Shown here: piece by piece, positions 23,497 to 34,095 of the stretch
How the letters are laid out: each line of letters starts with the position of its first letter
Numbering within the stretch: the first letter of the stretch is position 1
Source of the DNA: Ectobius pallidus
Lineage: Eukaryota; Arthropoda; Insecta; Blattodea; Ectobiidae
Assembly: GCA_964059195.1 (NCBI GenBank)
Contig: CAXKWD010000005.1
Coordinates: 151,495,265 to 151,559,264 of the forward strand
Reading direction: 5' to 3'
DNA: 64,000 bases
Position numbers and translations under genes: made by a program
Notes under the pieces: generated by a model
What the model saw: the letters and a program-made list of their open reading frames with translations, nothing else
What the model was told of the DNA's origin: nothing
Database searches by the model: none

Positions 23497-24110
23497 CTGA
23501 TAACATGTATTTTCTTTCAGATGCCACAGAGTGAAGAGGAATGGAAACAAATAATACACAATTTTCAAATTAGATGGAATTTCCCATGTTTTGGAGCAAA
23601 GATGGAAAGCATGTTGTTGTTAAGCGCCAGCCAAGAAGTGTTTCAGAATTTTATAATTATAAAGGGACATTCAGTATTGTTTTTTTGCTCTAGCAGACAG
23701 GAACTATTGCTGGAAGAGCATCTGATGGAGGCATTTTTTTCAATAGTACTCTTAAACATGCAATTGAGACAAAGAGTCTAAATCTTCCTGAAGATGCTGT
23801 TTTGGTAGGAGATGATGCATTTCCTCTGACTCCCTACCTAATGAAACCATTTTCTAGACATGGTCCTCTGAGCCACAAAGAAAAAATTTTGGTCTCAAAA
23901 TTCCGTGTATTTGAGGGCCTATAGCACTTTGACCAGAAAAAGTCGACAAAATGGTCAAAGCTGCATGTGCACTCCATAACTGGCAGAGGAAGACGCCTAC
24001 AGAATATGTGCTACCTTCATTAGTAGATGTAGAAAATGTAGAAACTCATGAATATACACCAGGTTACTGGAGAACCCTTCACTCAGGTTGACTCTGTGAT
24101 GCACTGCCCT
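23497..24110 (+). pseudogene. HARBI1-like nuclease pseudogene (PIF/Harbinger)
   Basis: It starts after an acceptor-like TTTTCTTTCAG with MPQSEEEWKQIIHNFQIRWN. Then, in shifted frames, come DGKHVVVKRQPRSVSEFYN (first catalytic Asp present), FNSTLKHAIETKSLNLPEDA, VLVGDDAFPLTPYLMKPF (second Asp) and EKVDKMVKAACALHNWQR. The segment between SHKEKI and SKFRVFEG lacks about 15-20 residues, including the usual RVVENAFGIL with the third acid. At least two frameshifts. It is a different, better preserved Harbinger lineage than the remnant at 10206. Confidence 0.82.
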
Positions 24111-24305
24111 CTGGAAGCAATAATTATTCCAGGCAGGCTGCTCAGAAAAGAGAAGGTATTGCCCAATACTTGATCCGAGAAGGTGCTGTTTCTTGGCAAG
24201 ATTTCCATGTTTAATGAGGCTCTGGAAGATCATAAGCTGTACAGAAATCTTAATTTATCAGTTTCCTATATCTCCCAGAAGTTTACATCCAGACTATGAT
24301 TATAC

Positions 24306-24575
24306 AAGTTGGCCGCGGTGGTCTAGAGGTAGTGTGCCCGCCTCTGGATCCGTAGGTCGCGGGATCAAACCCGGCCGCGGTTGATGGACGTAAAAGTCCT
24401 GAGCACGGAGTTCTCCGGGAGGGCCTATTAGAGCCTCTGAATAACATCTCTCGGAAGACTTTGGGAAAAGAAGCCAAGAGCTTCTCCACCAAAGGGGCAG
24501 CACATAAGCCTTCTAGGCTGACGTGCGGAAGACATCTACAAAAACTCTCTTCAAGCCCCCCGTGAAAAAAAAAAA
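24306..24575 (+). mobile_element. tRNA-derived SINE (family B) with poly-A, 8-bp target duplication
   Basis: The head GGCCGCGGTGGTCTAGAGGT (A-box region) and GGTCGCGGGATCAAACCCGG (B-box region) mimic a tRNA. A body of about 190 bp and a poly-A run (24565-24575) follow. Flanks are GATTATAC at 24298-24305 and 24576-24583. The right copy overlaps the TA and first base of the mariner starting at 24583, so the SINE landed at the edge of an existing mariner. Confidence 0.9.
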
Positions 24576-24947
24576 GATTATACGAGGGCGGTTCGTAAAG
24601 TAAGTTCCGGTCTCTCACGACACACGAATGAGTGGTGTTAGCATCGCAAACTGTGTTCCGTTGTGTAGCTTGGTTCAGTATGCTCACGGCAGTATAACTT
24701 GAGGTTGTATTTGACCATTTATCTCAACAATACAGGAGTTTGAAATGTGCGCAGCGATAAGGGTACGGCCACACTGCAAGCGGTGCGCGTTGAGCGGCAA
24801 CGCGAAGGTGTGTCAAACCTGTGTTAACAAGTGCAGCTGGCCATACTGGGCGCGTCGCGGCAATTTTAAGGGGAAGGGAACTCAAGGACAACGCTCTGCA
24901 ACGCACGCCGCTCAGTCTTGTTTGAAATTTCTGCGGTGACGCTCAAG

Positions 24948-25175
24948 ATGGCAAGCCGAGAGCTAACTCTAGAACAAAAAGAAATATTAATTTCGGAGGT
25001 GCAAACTCGAGTTTTCCTGTGGAATGACAGGGAGAAGAATTTCAAAAATGTTTCATTGACGAAGAAAGCTTGGGAAGAAATAGGAAAAACTTTAAATGCT
25101 GTGGACAAGCTAACATTGCAAAGCAAATTGCTGCTTGAAGTACTGAGTGCAGTGAAAAATCAATCTAGAAGCTAA
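24948..25175 (+). CDS. Harbinger-encoded MADF/Myb-like DNA-binding protein, 75 aa
   Basis: A short intact frame starts at ATG 24948, 187 bp inside the left terminus. It reads MASRELTLEQKEILISEVQT, FLWNDREKNFKNVSLTKKAW, EEIGKTLNA, then a helical tail VDKLTLQSKLLLEVL. The L..EV..R..LW(D/N)..(D/E)..(K/F)KN...(K)..W.EI pattern is the MADF-type three-helix DNA-binding domain of Harbinger accessory proteins. In characterised Harbinger elements such a protein helps the nuclease bind the ends. It is shorter than most, lacking the long C-terminal part, so it may be an internally deleted version that kept its frame. Confidence 0.65.
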   Translation: MASRELTLEQKEILISEVQTRVFLWNDREKNFKNVSLTKKAWEEIGKTLNAVDKLTLQSKLLLEVLSAVKNQSRS

Positions 25176-25836
25176 TATGTATAGTGTATATAAAATTAAA
25201 TAGTATTTAGTATTGTATTAGTATTTTTTCTTAAAATATTTTCAATATCAAATTTAATTAATTGGCATTATTTTAGTATGGAGTTATACCAAAATTTTAA
25301 GTTTCTAAATTTTAAATTCTATTAAATATTAAAACAGATGTAATTAACACCTTCAGATAGGCCTATCGTTTTATCACAAGACTCAATTGTATTTTTTTAA
25401 ATTTATTTGTTTATTATTTGAGTTCATATTTTCTTATTGTCCATTCTATTTATTTTAGTAAATTTCCAGATACACTGTATCTTCTATTTTTATAATTTTA
25501 AATATGCATACATATATGACCTATGTTACTTCTTTTTATTCATTTTACGTTATGCTTAAACCAGCACATGTTTCATCAACATTGTGTTTACATTCTTTAA
25601 TAGCCCATTACAATAAAAAAGTAAAATTGTTTGAATTCTTTTTTCTTGTCATGTAAGAAACCGCCTGTGCATTTATTTGAAATTAATGTGACTTAACTTC
25701 ATCCACAAACAAATTTATTCTAATTAGACTTATTTATAGTCTTATGGGAGCTTTTAGTTTTAAAACATCCTTACCCAGGGGCGTATCCAAGATTTATTTT
25801 CGGGAGGGGCTGTGATAATCCTAACTTTACTGTCAC

Positions 25837-26289
25837 TAGGGTTCAGAAGTTGATGATCTAAAAACGCCTAAAAATTACCTATAAATTACCCTAAATTTAT
25901 GAAAATATGACATGAAAAATTTAAAATATGACAATATTTCTAAAAATATCTCAAAAAAAGGGAATGTACAGTAGCATATCAATATAATAATAAACAATGG
26001 ACAATATTTTAAGTATGTTCTTTGACTACTTTAATATTATGTTTACTATATTAATGAATTACGAGATTGCTTTGTGTACAATGGTGGAAAAGTTCATTAT
26101 GAAGACAAAATAGGAAAAAAAATGTAATGAACAAATGAAAATGTCCTAAAAATGACTGGTAGAAAATAAAATGCAAAATATGAGTAAGGTATTATTGTTC
26201 GTTTTGACAGAAGACGAACTTATACTACATCCTGCATTGTCTGTGATGTCTCAGAAAAGAGATGACATACCATCAACCTCTGAGCCCTA
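25837..26289. mobile_element. hAT-type MITE (TAGGGTTC family), 453 bp
   Basis: The ends TAGGGTTCAGAAGTTGATGA and, inverted, TAGGGCTCAGAGGTTGATGG are flanked by ACTGTCAC and ATTATCAC (6 of 8 match). The interior is rich in AAATATGAC and CCTAAAA motifs, as in the related elements at 44089-46627. Non-coding. Confidence 0.78.
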
Positions 26290-26678
26290 ATTATCACACA
26301 CAATTATACTGAACACGTTAGAATAACGCATTTCATCTTTTATAAGTCAAAATGTGCAATTGAACTATCTACTTTCTGAGATATTAAAGTTCCCGTATGT
26401 GCAACATATTAGCATGACTTAAGGGTATATGTACGTGAATTATTTTGAAATTTATGTTTTTTTGTTTATAGCACTAAAAATTGTGCTGAATTTTCTGCAT
26501 CCATTGATATAGGTTTATATAGGTTTAGAAATTATTTGTGGCATTTAAATGGACACTTAAATATGCTTACATGCTCTGAGCCACGCCCTTAGAAAGGTCA
26601 AATGAGAAATTCACTATTAACTTAAAATTGAATTTCCCGGTAACTCTTATTTTACACACATATTGTTAGGTAGCTCCC

Positions 26679-26943
26679 CATAGGCGTAACCAGGCCGACC
26701 ATATGGGGGGGGTTATAACATCTAGGGGTATGGAACACCCCCCAGGGAGAGGGGGGTCCGGGGGCCCTTCCCCGGAAAATTTTAAAAATTAAGATGCAAA
26801 ATAACGAGTTTTAAGCTTATCACTCTTTATACTTGTATTAAGTAATTTATGGGCAGACTTAAAAAAAAAATTATACAATTTTCCTTTTTTTTAATCAATG
26901 GGGGGGATTCAAACCCCCAAAACCCCCCCTAGGTACGCCTATG
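26679..26943. mobile_element. Small hAT-like MITE, 265 bp
   Basis: The ends CATAGGCGTAACCAGG and, inverted, CATAGGCGTACCTAGG are flanked by TAGCTCCC and TAGTTCCA (6 of 8). G-rich and C-rich subterminal tracts face each other. Non-coding. Nested in the hAT element 25776-27521. Confidence 0.72.
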
Positions 26944-27529
26944 TAGTTCCACAACCATTAGAGATAGAAGACTGAAATTTTTTACACTAATTTTACATGC
27001 ATATGTGCATAAAGTAGACTACAATGATGCCCATAGGTATAAAATTAAAGAAAATGTGTCATGAAATATTGATCAAATTTAAAGATATTTTATATGCGAT
27101 ATATAAAAATTAATTGCATTACAAATAATAACTTTAGCTGTAAAAACGTAGTCTACTTTGTAGAAAAATATGTTCATTATATGCATTAAAAAAATAAAAG
27201 GCGTCAGAGAAACCAGAAAAATGTTATGCCTATAAGGAAGTGATAAGTGCATCTGAATTAATTTTTTTCCTGCTCCTATAAAACGTGTAATTTAAAATAA
27301 ACTTGGTCAATTTTTTATACTTTTATCTGCTAGTTATGTTCTAGTAAGCCTTGGTATAGGATCCTGAAATTTTTGTCCACTTCTGAGTTCATTTTCTTGT
27401 AAAATTTTAATATTTTAGAACCTGTATTTTTTTTATCTTTTTGTGGTTGTTCACGTATATATACCCTTAACGTTTCGGGGGGGGCTGCAGCCCCCTCAGC
27501 CCCCCCCTGAATACGCCCCTGTCCTTACC

Positions 27530-28465
27530 TCAATGTAATGACTAGCCTTTCTGCAGGACTGATGGGCAGGGCCGTAGCAAGGTCCTTCTGCGCCCTTGGC
27601 GAGTTTGACAAATCTGCGCCCTCCAATACTGGGGGGTCTGAACAATTTTTAAATTTCTGTAAAACTGTTTATTATTTTAATATAAAAACACTGTTATTAT
27701 CAAAGTAAACCTAAAATCTTATTTTCAGACGATTTAACTACTTAAAAAAGAATTAAATAATAAAATCTAGTATCAAAAGTAAATTACATAATAGGCCTGA
27801 GGCCTACTAAAATGTTTAACACGTTAATATAGGTAAAAGTATTTTTCGAATAGTTGAACCACTTTTATCTCAATAATAACGTACATTTTAATTTTTATTG
27901 TTATATCATTCCATACTGTTCATGATTTATGTTATACTCTGTCAATAAAAAACGTGTTAATTGCATGACTGTTTTTCGTTTGTAGACAATCGGCATAATA
28001 CTACAGATAGTTTACGTGCAGTCATTTTTAATTAACCTGAAAGATTTCTTCCATTAACGTGAAATTTTTATTGCTTGATAAATTGCACCAGTCTAAAACA
28101 AGGCGGGATTTTTCATGGTTAATTTTGCGCCCTCTCTGTACCTGCGCCCTTGGCGGGGGCCCACCTCGCCACCGCCTAGCTACGGCCCTGCTGATGGGTG
28201 CCCTGAAGGTCGTAATCTGCTTCTCCAGCCGCTCATTAATTTTATTTAGCAAAAGGTCAAAAGTTTGGATAGACATACGCGTGTACTCGAAAAATCTATC
28301 AGGAAATCTCCTTAATTCTCGATATAAATGATGGAATTCCCCATACATTCCTCGTCTGTTAATAGGATGAATCCCAAATTTTCTTCTATTTCTTTGGCGA
28401 ATTTTGGTTTTTAGATAAGAATTATCTAAAAGCATAGACAGACGAGACACTTCGGAGAGTACCAT
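27530..28465 (-). pseudogene. N-terminal part of HARBI1-like nuclease, interrupted
   Basis: From 28465 downward: SRLSMLLDNSYLK, RKFGIHPINRRGMYGEFHHL, YRELRRFPDRFFEYTRMSIQ and LLLNKINERLEKQITTFRAP, the helical N-terminal domain of HARBI1-like transposases. Beyond the MITE (27566-27530) PAERLVITLR follows, the next conserved step. A stop then falls at the point where the hAT element 25776-27521 and the internal deletion begin. The DDE core is missing, so this copy cannot cut DNA. The start may lie in an upstream exon. Confidence 0.8.
27567..28190. mobile_element. hAT-type MITE interrupting the Harbinger nuclease, 624 bp
   Basis: The ends CAGGGCCGTAGCAAGG (27567) and, inverted, CAGGGCCGTAGCTAGG (right end 28190) are flanked by perfect CTGATGGG (27559-27566 and 28191-28198). 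The subterminal GCGCCCTTGGCG motif is repeated at both ends. Its insertion splits the minus-strand nuclease frame after FRAPIS. A minus-strand open frame that runs from nuclease into this MITE is chimeric. Confidence 0.93.
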
Positions 28466-29564
28466 TACCTGTCAACGCCGCGCCGCGCAGCTGACTGTAT
28501 GGACACAGCAACGCACTTTTCTCCCCACTCCCCAAGTTTTCGACTGTAGCAACGTGCCGCTCACCGCTTGCAGTGTGGCCGTACCCTAAGAGATCCCGCC
28601 ATGTGTGAGATACGTACAGTAATACGATTTCTGTGGGCAAACCAAATGGCACCAGCAGCAATTCATCGTAAGATTACTGAAGTGTATGGGAACATTATGA
28701 GTGACAGTATGGTTCAACGTTGGTGTCGTGAATTTCGTGACGGATGCACTAACGTCCATGATGAAGAACGAAGTGGCCGACCGTCTGTTGTGAATGATGA
28801 ACTTGTTGCAAAAGTGGATGAAGTGGTCAGAGAAAATTGCCATTTCACCATGTCTCAACTCTCAGAGCATTTTCCGCAAATTTGTCGGACTGTCCTGTAT
28901 GAAGTGGTGACAGAAAGATTACAGTATCACAAGTTTTATGCTCGTTGGGTGATGAAACTTGTCTGAAGCCCAAAAGAACACCAGGATGGGAGAAGATTGA
29001 TGTTTCTTCAGCGTAACCAAACTGAAGGTGAGATGTTTCTCGACCAAATTGTGACTGGTGATGAGACATGGGTTCGATACGTGAATTCTGAAACAAAACA
29101 ATAATCCATGGCATGGGGTCATACCAACTCCCCTGCGAAACCACAAAAATGTCTCCAATCATTTTCACACCAAAAGCTCATGGCAACTGTCTTTTGGGAT
29201 AGGAAAGGTGTTTTGTTGGTGGATTTCACGGCACGAGGAACAACAGTAAACGCGGACGTGTACTGTGACACACTAACCAAATTGAGGAGAGCACTGTAGA
29301 ACAAATGACGTGGCATGTTGAGTTTCAGCATTGATTTGATCCACGACAATGCTCGGCCGCATACTGCTGCACGCACTCAAACTCTCTTGCAACGATTCCA
29401 GTCGGAGGTGTTTCAGCATCCACTGTATAGTCCTGACTTGGCTCTTAAACTTGAAGAAATGGCTTGGATCGCAGTGGTTTCAAATGGATGAGGAGCTCAA
29501 GGAGAGCATCAACATGTGGGTACACGCTATGAGGATTATTACCAGTGAATTACAGTTAATATTA

Positions 29565-30395
29565 AATTTAGCTATAAGAGTACATAATAATTTATTTATT
29601 TAATTTAATGCCCAGACACTTGACATAAAGCCATTCGTCTTTGTACTTCCCACTAGAGTTCACCTGTTGTTGTATACTGAAGTCTTTCAAAACACTACAT
29701 TTCAAAATATGGTCCCAGTTGAAGCTGGTATGAGACACCCCATGGAAACCTCCTTCCAACTGACTGTTAAAATTCAAATGTCTGAATCTTTATTCCTTAA
29801 TTAGGACAATACCAAAGTTACAACATTAAATTAATATTACCATTCGATAGATTTATTCATTACCTTACATTTCATATATCACTCAATTAATATAATTACA
29901 GGACTAATTATTTATTTATTCGGTTTTTATTGATTAACTATATTAAATTTATATCTTTTCGTAGAGAATTTTACACCACCGGATTTAACGAGAAAAAAGC
30001 TACCTGAATATCATATTAATTTTTATCTCGATAATTCCAATTTAGAATTATCAAGGAAAGTTCCATATTCTATAAAACTGTCCTCCCCCAGCAGACCTCA
30101 AGACTACTTCGTAATTAATGGCTGTTTCCGGCAGTCTGACCCCTGTTCCAACGTGAATCCCGGACTCTCAACTTTCACTTTCAAACACATTTCTACCAAT
30201 AATCACCAGTGACGCGAAGTTGTCACCCGACAGACCGTATTACACACAAATGCAGTCACATTCCCAAATCTATAAAACGGACTCCCGCCCACAAATCCAG
30301 GCACTTCACACAAATTTCGCTGGGGCATTCAATAACAAATCCACGTACTTCACGCAATTCGCCTGAGCATTCAGTAATATTACACGTACTAAGGA
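29565..30395. other. Unassigned DNA between mariner copy and pogo-like transposon
   Basis: Minus-strand and plus-strand short frames lack family features. No terminal repeats or RNA genes were found. Confidence 0.4.
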
Positions 30396-30689
30396 TACCG
30401 TATTTATCCGAATATAAGCCGCACTTTTTTCCCTAAATTTAGGCCTATGAAAACCGCCTGCGGCTTAAATTCACGTTCGAGCATTTTCTGAGGATTTTTT
30501 ATTTTATTTTGAATGCCTCATATAAGTTTCAGCATAGGAAAGGCTTTTACTCGAAAAGTAATACGGTAAAAGCTGAACGTACTTTGATCTTGAAGAAATT
30601 ACATAATAATGTAAAAATTTGTACAGCATGGCCGGCTGATCTGCTAACCATCCATAACTACAGCCAGTAGCCAAAACTAGCAACCTCTA

Positions 30690-30835
30690 TGCACATTGTT
30701 CACCATTCTCTCTGTTCGATAGCCAGCTATCGATAATCTCGCGTTGTGCACCATTCTCTCTGGTAACCAGCTATCGATAATCTTGCATTGTGCACCATTC
30801 TCTCTGGTAACCAGCTATCGATAATCTCGCATTGA
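30690..30835. repeat. Short tandem repeat, three units of about 44-48 bp
   Basis: CACCATTCTCTCT..CCAGCTATCGATAATCT recurs at about 30701, 30749 and 30793, in the 5' untranslated part of the pogo-like transposon. The ATCGAT core is palindromic. Confidence 0.8.
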
Positions 30836-30916
30836 TTTCAACATTAAGCCTTTGGAAGCGTGGGTACTCTGTAGGCACGTGGTGTGCGTTTGTCTTGTTG
30901 AGTATCGTCAGGAAAA

Positions 30917-32173
30917 ATGAGTGAACCCATAGAGAAAAGAGCATCTTCTTCATCTCAAGTGCCAAAACACCAAAGAAACGCATATGATAGCAATTTTAAG
31001 CTAATGGTGATTAAAAGAGCGGAACTTACAAACAACCAATAAGCTGCGCGTGAACATAATCTTGATGAGTCATGTGTACGACGTTGGAGGAAAATTAAGG
31101 ACAGATTATCACATTGCAATCCCAACCGCCGTAAATTCTCAGGACCTAAATCTGGAAAATTTAATGAAGTTGAATTAAGAGTCAGTGACTACATAAGGGA
31201 CTTACGAAAGGATGGAAAGCCTGTTTCGTGTGAAGTCCTGAAACTGAAAGCGCTGGAAGTTGCGTCAAGCCTCGACATTCCTTGTTCGTCGTTCAAGGCT
31301 AGCTGTGGTTGGATTGCACGTATGATGAGAAGAAATGGATTTTCTCTGCGCCGACAGACTTCTCTTTGTCAAAGGTTGCCGAATGACTTCAGTGAAAAAC
31401 TTATGGAATACCAGAGATATGTCATTCAGCAGAGAGAAAGACATAATTAACTTTTGGGACAGATGGGCAACGCCGATGAAACGCCAGTGTATTTTGACAT
31501 GCCGTCAAACACTACAATTGAGAACAAAGGACGCAAACTGTGCTAGTAAAAACTTCAGACAGTGAAAAGCTAAGGATCACTGTTATGTTAGGCGTTCTGG
31601 CTGATGACAGGAAATTACCGCCTTATGTAATCCTTAAAAGAAAAAATTTGCCGAAAGAAAAACTGCCACAGGATATCATCTTTCGGTGCCAGGAAAAAGG
31701 GTGGATGTCAAATGAACTGATGGTTGATTGGCTTCAAACAGTGTGGAACAGGAGACCTGGAGCACTCTTAAAACAGCGGGCAATTTTGGTGTTGGATGTA
31801 TTTAAAGGTCATACCACCCCTGAAGTGAAGAGAGCTCTGTCTGAGAAGCTAAATACAGATTTGGTTGTTATACCAGGAGGTATGACCAGCCAGTTCCAGG
31901 TGCTTGATGTCTGTATCAACAAGCCTTTCAAGGATCACCTAAAACTACTGTATTCAGACTGGTTGATCAACAGCGAGCATGCCCTAACACCAACTGAGAA
32001 ACCAAGTGTTGTTCTGTTGGGGGAGTGGGTGAAGATCGCCTGGAACAGAATTTCTTCCGACACTATCATCAAGGGATTCAAGAAGTGAAGTGAAGACGAC
32101 ATTCTGTGGGACAGCGAGAACGAGTTAAACTCCTCAGAAGATAAAAGCAGCAGTGGGAGTGAGAGTGATACTG
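30917..32173 (+). pseudogene. Pogo-like transposase pseudogene (DDE_1 family)
   Basis: From ATG 30917: EPIEKRASSSSSQVPKHQR, YDSNFKLMVIKRAEL (N-terminal HTH), a stop near 31038, EHNLDESCVRRWRKIKDRL, then the CENP-B-type second HTH (FKASCGWIARMMRRNGFSLR). After another stop (31448-31450) comes GNADETPVYFDMPSN (first Asp). A frameshift at about 31540 leads to RAILVLDVFKGHTTPEVKRA (second Asp) and PGGMTSQFQVLDVCINKPF (third Asp); the last two are 36 residues apart. It ends LLGEWVKIAWNRISSDTII. Family role: cut-and-paste transposition at TA. Two stops and one frameshift inactivate it. Confidence 0.88.
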
Positions 32174-32601
32174 AGTGAGGAAGACAAGAGTACTGGTAGT
32201 GAATATGCACATTGATTGTTAGGCTTATGATACAGTAAAAATGATTTTAATGAGGTCTACAATGTTAGTGTGATTCAGTACTGATTTCAATGTATACAAT
32301 GTTTTGTGAATGTTCCAGATTGAATTTTATTAATTTTTTAATGCCTATTTGAGTGTAATGTATGATACTTCTGTTTGAAATTAGGGACTTAAATTTCTTG
32401 CACTTTAATCCCTCTGATATTTTGCAGACATCCAGATCTATTTCACCTAGAAAGTGTTTTACTTCAATGTCATGAAAAATGGGGAGGTTAGATATTTTAT
32501 TGTGATGTTAATTTCTTTTTTCCCCTGATATTGGGCTTCAAATTTCTTTTTTCCCTGATACTGTGCTTCGAAATGTAGGTGCGGCTTAAATTCATGAATT
32601 T

Positions 32602-33643
32602 TGAAACTGAATATATATAGACATACATATATATTCATACGTAATTAATATCATAACTTTAAGAGTACATACTAAATAATATTATAACAGAATGTTGGAA
32701 GAGTTTGCAAGACCAACCCTTTAGCCAGGAGATTGAAATTTACACACTAATCTTTTAACAATACAGAGTCACAAGAGATAACCACTCATGCGAAACTTCG
32801 CATTTCTAAAGATCTCAGCTAGAAGTCCTGAAAGTGGACTTTCCTAAGATGTTCAACTTAGCTAAAGTCACGAAACTAGTATTTTAGAAAACTGTCAAAA
32901 ACCTAATTGAAATTCTCAGAAATAAGGCATATGACCTTACTGGCTTTTCCAGAAGGATGTTACAAGTACGTCTCACTCACACCAAACAGTGATGACGTGG
33001 ACAAATGAAAACTTATTTAAAATATCTCAACCAATAATAACTTGTTGAGAGTAAGGAGAAGGGAGGATAGTTTACGCCCTTCTGACAGAGCTACAGAGAG
33101 ACCTAACTAAAATTCACTAACTTGCTTCATATCCTCCGTCGAGGATACACGGAAATTTTTCTAATGCTGAAAAAGCAAGACAGCACTTAGGAGTATATCT
33201 ACATTACAGTAAAAATGTAGTATATTATAACTTAAAAGCCAAGTGTTTTGTATAAGCTGATTTGGTAACTTCTCATTTTAATTCTGTTTTCTGTAACAAA
33301 CTTTCGACGTATATTTATTTGGTAAATAAATCTACGGAATTCAGTTCAATATTAATCATCTTGTATCATTGTGGAGAACACGTATGAAGACAAAATACCT
33401 ATCTTCCTGCCACAGTCAGTTTCAGAGGTAATTTTTCTCATACGTGAACTGGAAACCAGCACAACACCCCTCGAGATATCATGCTCATGGAAGATGTCAT
33501 CGCTACAAGAACTTCAGTAAAGGTATGGACCAAAGAACATTAATCCTTACATGAACCTTGGATCCAATCCTTTTGGCGCCCACATTAACCTAAAAACCCT
33601 ATTCCGATGACCATTCCAGCTACCGACCCGAGTTTCCGTTACA
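32602..33643 (+). repeat. 5' LTR of the gypsy-type element
   Basis: 1042 bp, TG..CA. Compared by eye with the 3' LTR it has about 14 substitutions and one 9-bp insertion (CACAAGAGA-like, near 32768). The low divergence indicates a recent insertion. Candidate transcription signals were not resolved. Confidence 0.93.
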
Positions 33644-33645
33644 AA

Positions 33646-33662
33646 TAGCACCCAACGTGGTT
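33646..33662 (+). promoter_or_regulatory. Candidate primer binding site (Lys-tRNA-like)
   Basis: Two bases after the 5' LTR, TAGCACCCAACGTGGTT resembles the widely used TGGCGCCCAACGTGGGG primer site for tRNA-Lys, with mismatches. Related motifs GACGCCCACCGTGGTT (about 33710) and GGCTCCCACCGTA (about 33773) follow in the leader, and TTGGCGCCCACATT occurs within the LTR near 33569. Confidence 0.5.
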
Positions 33663-34095
33663 AAAGCCGAAGTCAGGACCTCCACAATGATACGGATTCC
33701 GTCCCAAATGACGCCCACCGTGGTTTGCATCGACACCAGGACCTAAACAATGAAACTGATTCCAGTACAAATGGCTCCCACCGTATAATTTACCAATTTA
33801 CAGAACAAATAACAGAATAATACCTAAGCTATACAAGCACCGGTCTTATCGATTTCGCGGGATTACGCCACAACAGTGCACAGGATTACGGCACCAACAC
33901 GGCAACAGTAACCTGCTACAACATCCAACAACATCAACATCATCACGACCTCACGAAGCGGTCCCAGGCCAACTCATCTCTACCAGTACATCACCTGCAC
34001 AATATTGTAATCGCAGTGAGTCTTAAAATTTGAGTATGAATGTTAAATTTTTTATATGTCATTGTTATATATAAACTTTTTGTTGTAATTACCCA

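Larger units (their letters stand above)
25776..27521. mobile_element. hAT-type element inside the Harbinger, perfect 8-bp target duplication
   Basis: The ends are CAGGGGCGTATCCAAGATTT (25776) and, inverted, CAGGGGCGTATTCAGGGGGG (right end 27521). Flanks are TCCTTACC at 25768-25775 and 27522-27529. G/C-rich subterminal runs (GGGGCTG..CAGCCCC) are present at both ends. No transposase is recognisable, so it is non-autonomous. It hosts two smaller elements (25837-26289 and 26679-26943). Confidence 0.92.
24761..28586. mobile_element. PIF/Harbinger transposon, 25-bp terminal repeats and TAA target duplication
   Basis: The ends GGGTACGGCCACACTGCAAG (24761) and CTTGCAGTGTGGCCGTACCC (ending 28586) are inverted copies of at least 25 bp. 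The element is flanked by TAA at 24758-24760 and 28587-28589, the PIF/Harbinger hallmark. It encodes a short intact Myb/MADF-like protein near the left end (+) and the N-terminal part of a HARBI1-like nuclease near the right end (-), the usual convergent layout. The nuclease core is absent. Of 3826 bp, about 2370 bp belong to later hAT insertions (25776-27521 and 27567-28190). Confidence 0.95.
24583..29560 (+). mobile_element. Mariner copy split by a Harbinger transposon
   Basis: The left end CGAGGGCGGTTCGTAAAGTA begins at 24583 after TA. The sequence runs to 24760 and resumes at 28587 after the Harbinger insertion. The transposase reads from 28601: MCEIRTVIRFLWANQMAPAA, WCREFRDGCTNVHDEERSGR, QLSEHFPQICRTVLYEVVTE, then in other frames VTGDETWVRYVNSETKQ (first Asp), TVFWDRKGVLLVDF, IHDNARPHTAARTQTL (second Asp) and HPLYSPDLAL. 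The third-Asp block (PSDYHLF type) is deleted, then KKWLGSQWFQMDEELKESIN follows to about 29560. The right terminus is absent. Multiple stops; dead. Confidence 0.85.

Noticed and set aside
24306..24400. Possible tRNA gene
   Set aside because: Box A and B motifs are the head of a SINE with body, poly-A and target duplication; the same applies to 21740-21809, 37523-37595 and 49665-49735.
28028..28465. 145-codon minus-strand frame read as one protein
   Set aside because: Its N-terminal part is Harbinger nuclease, but the C-terminal part (after about 28190) is MITE sequence, so it is chimeric.
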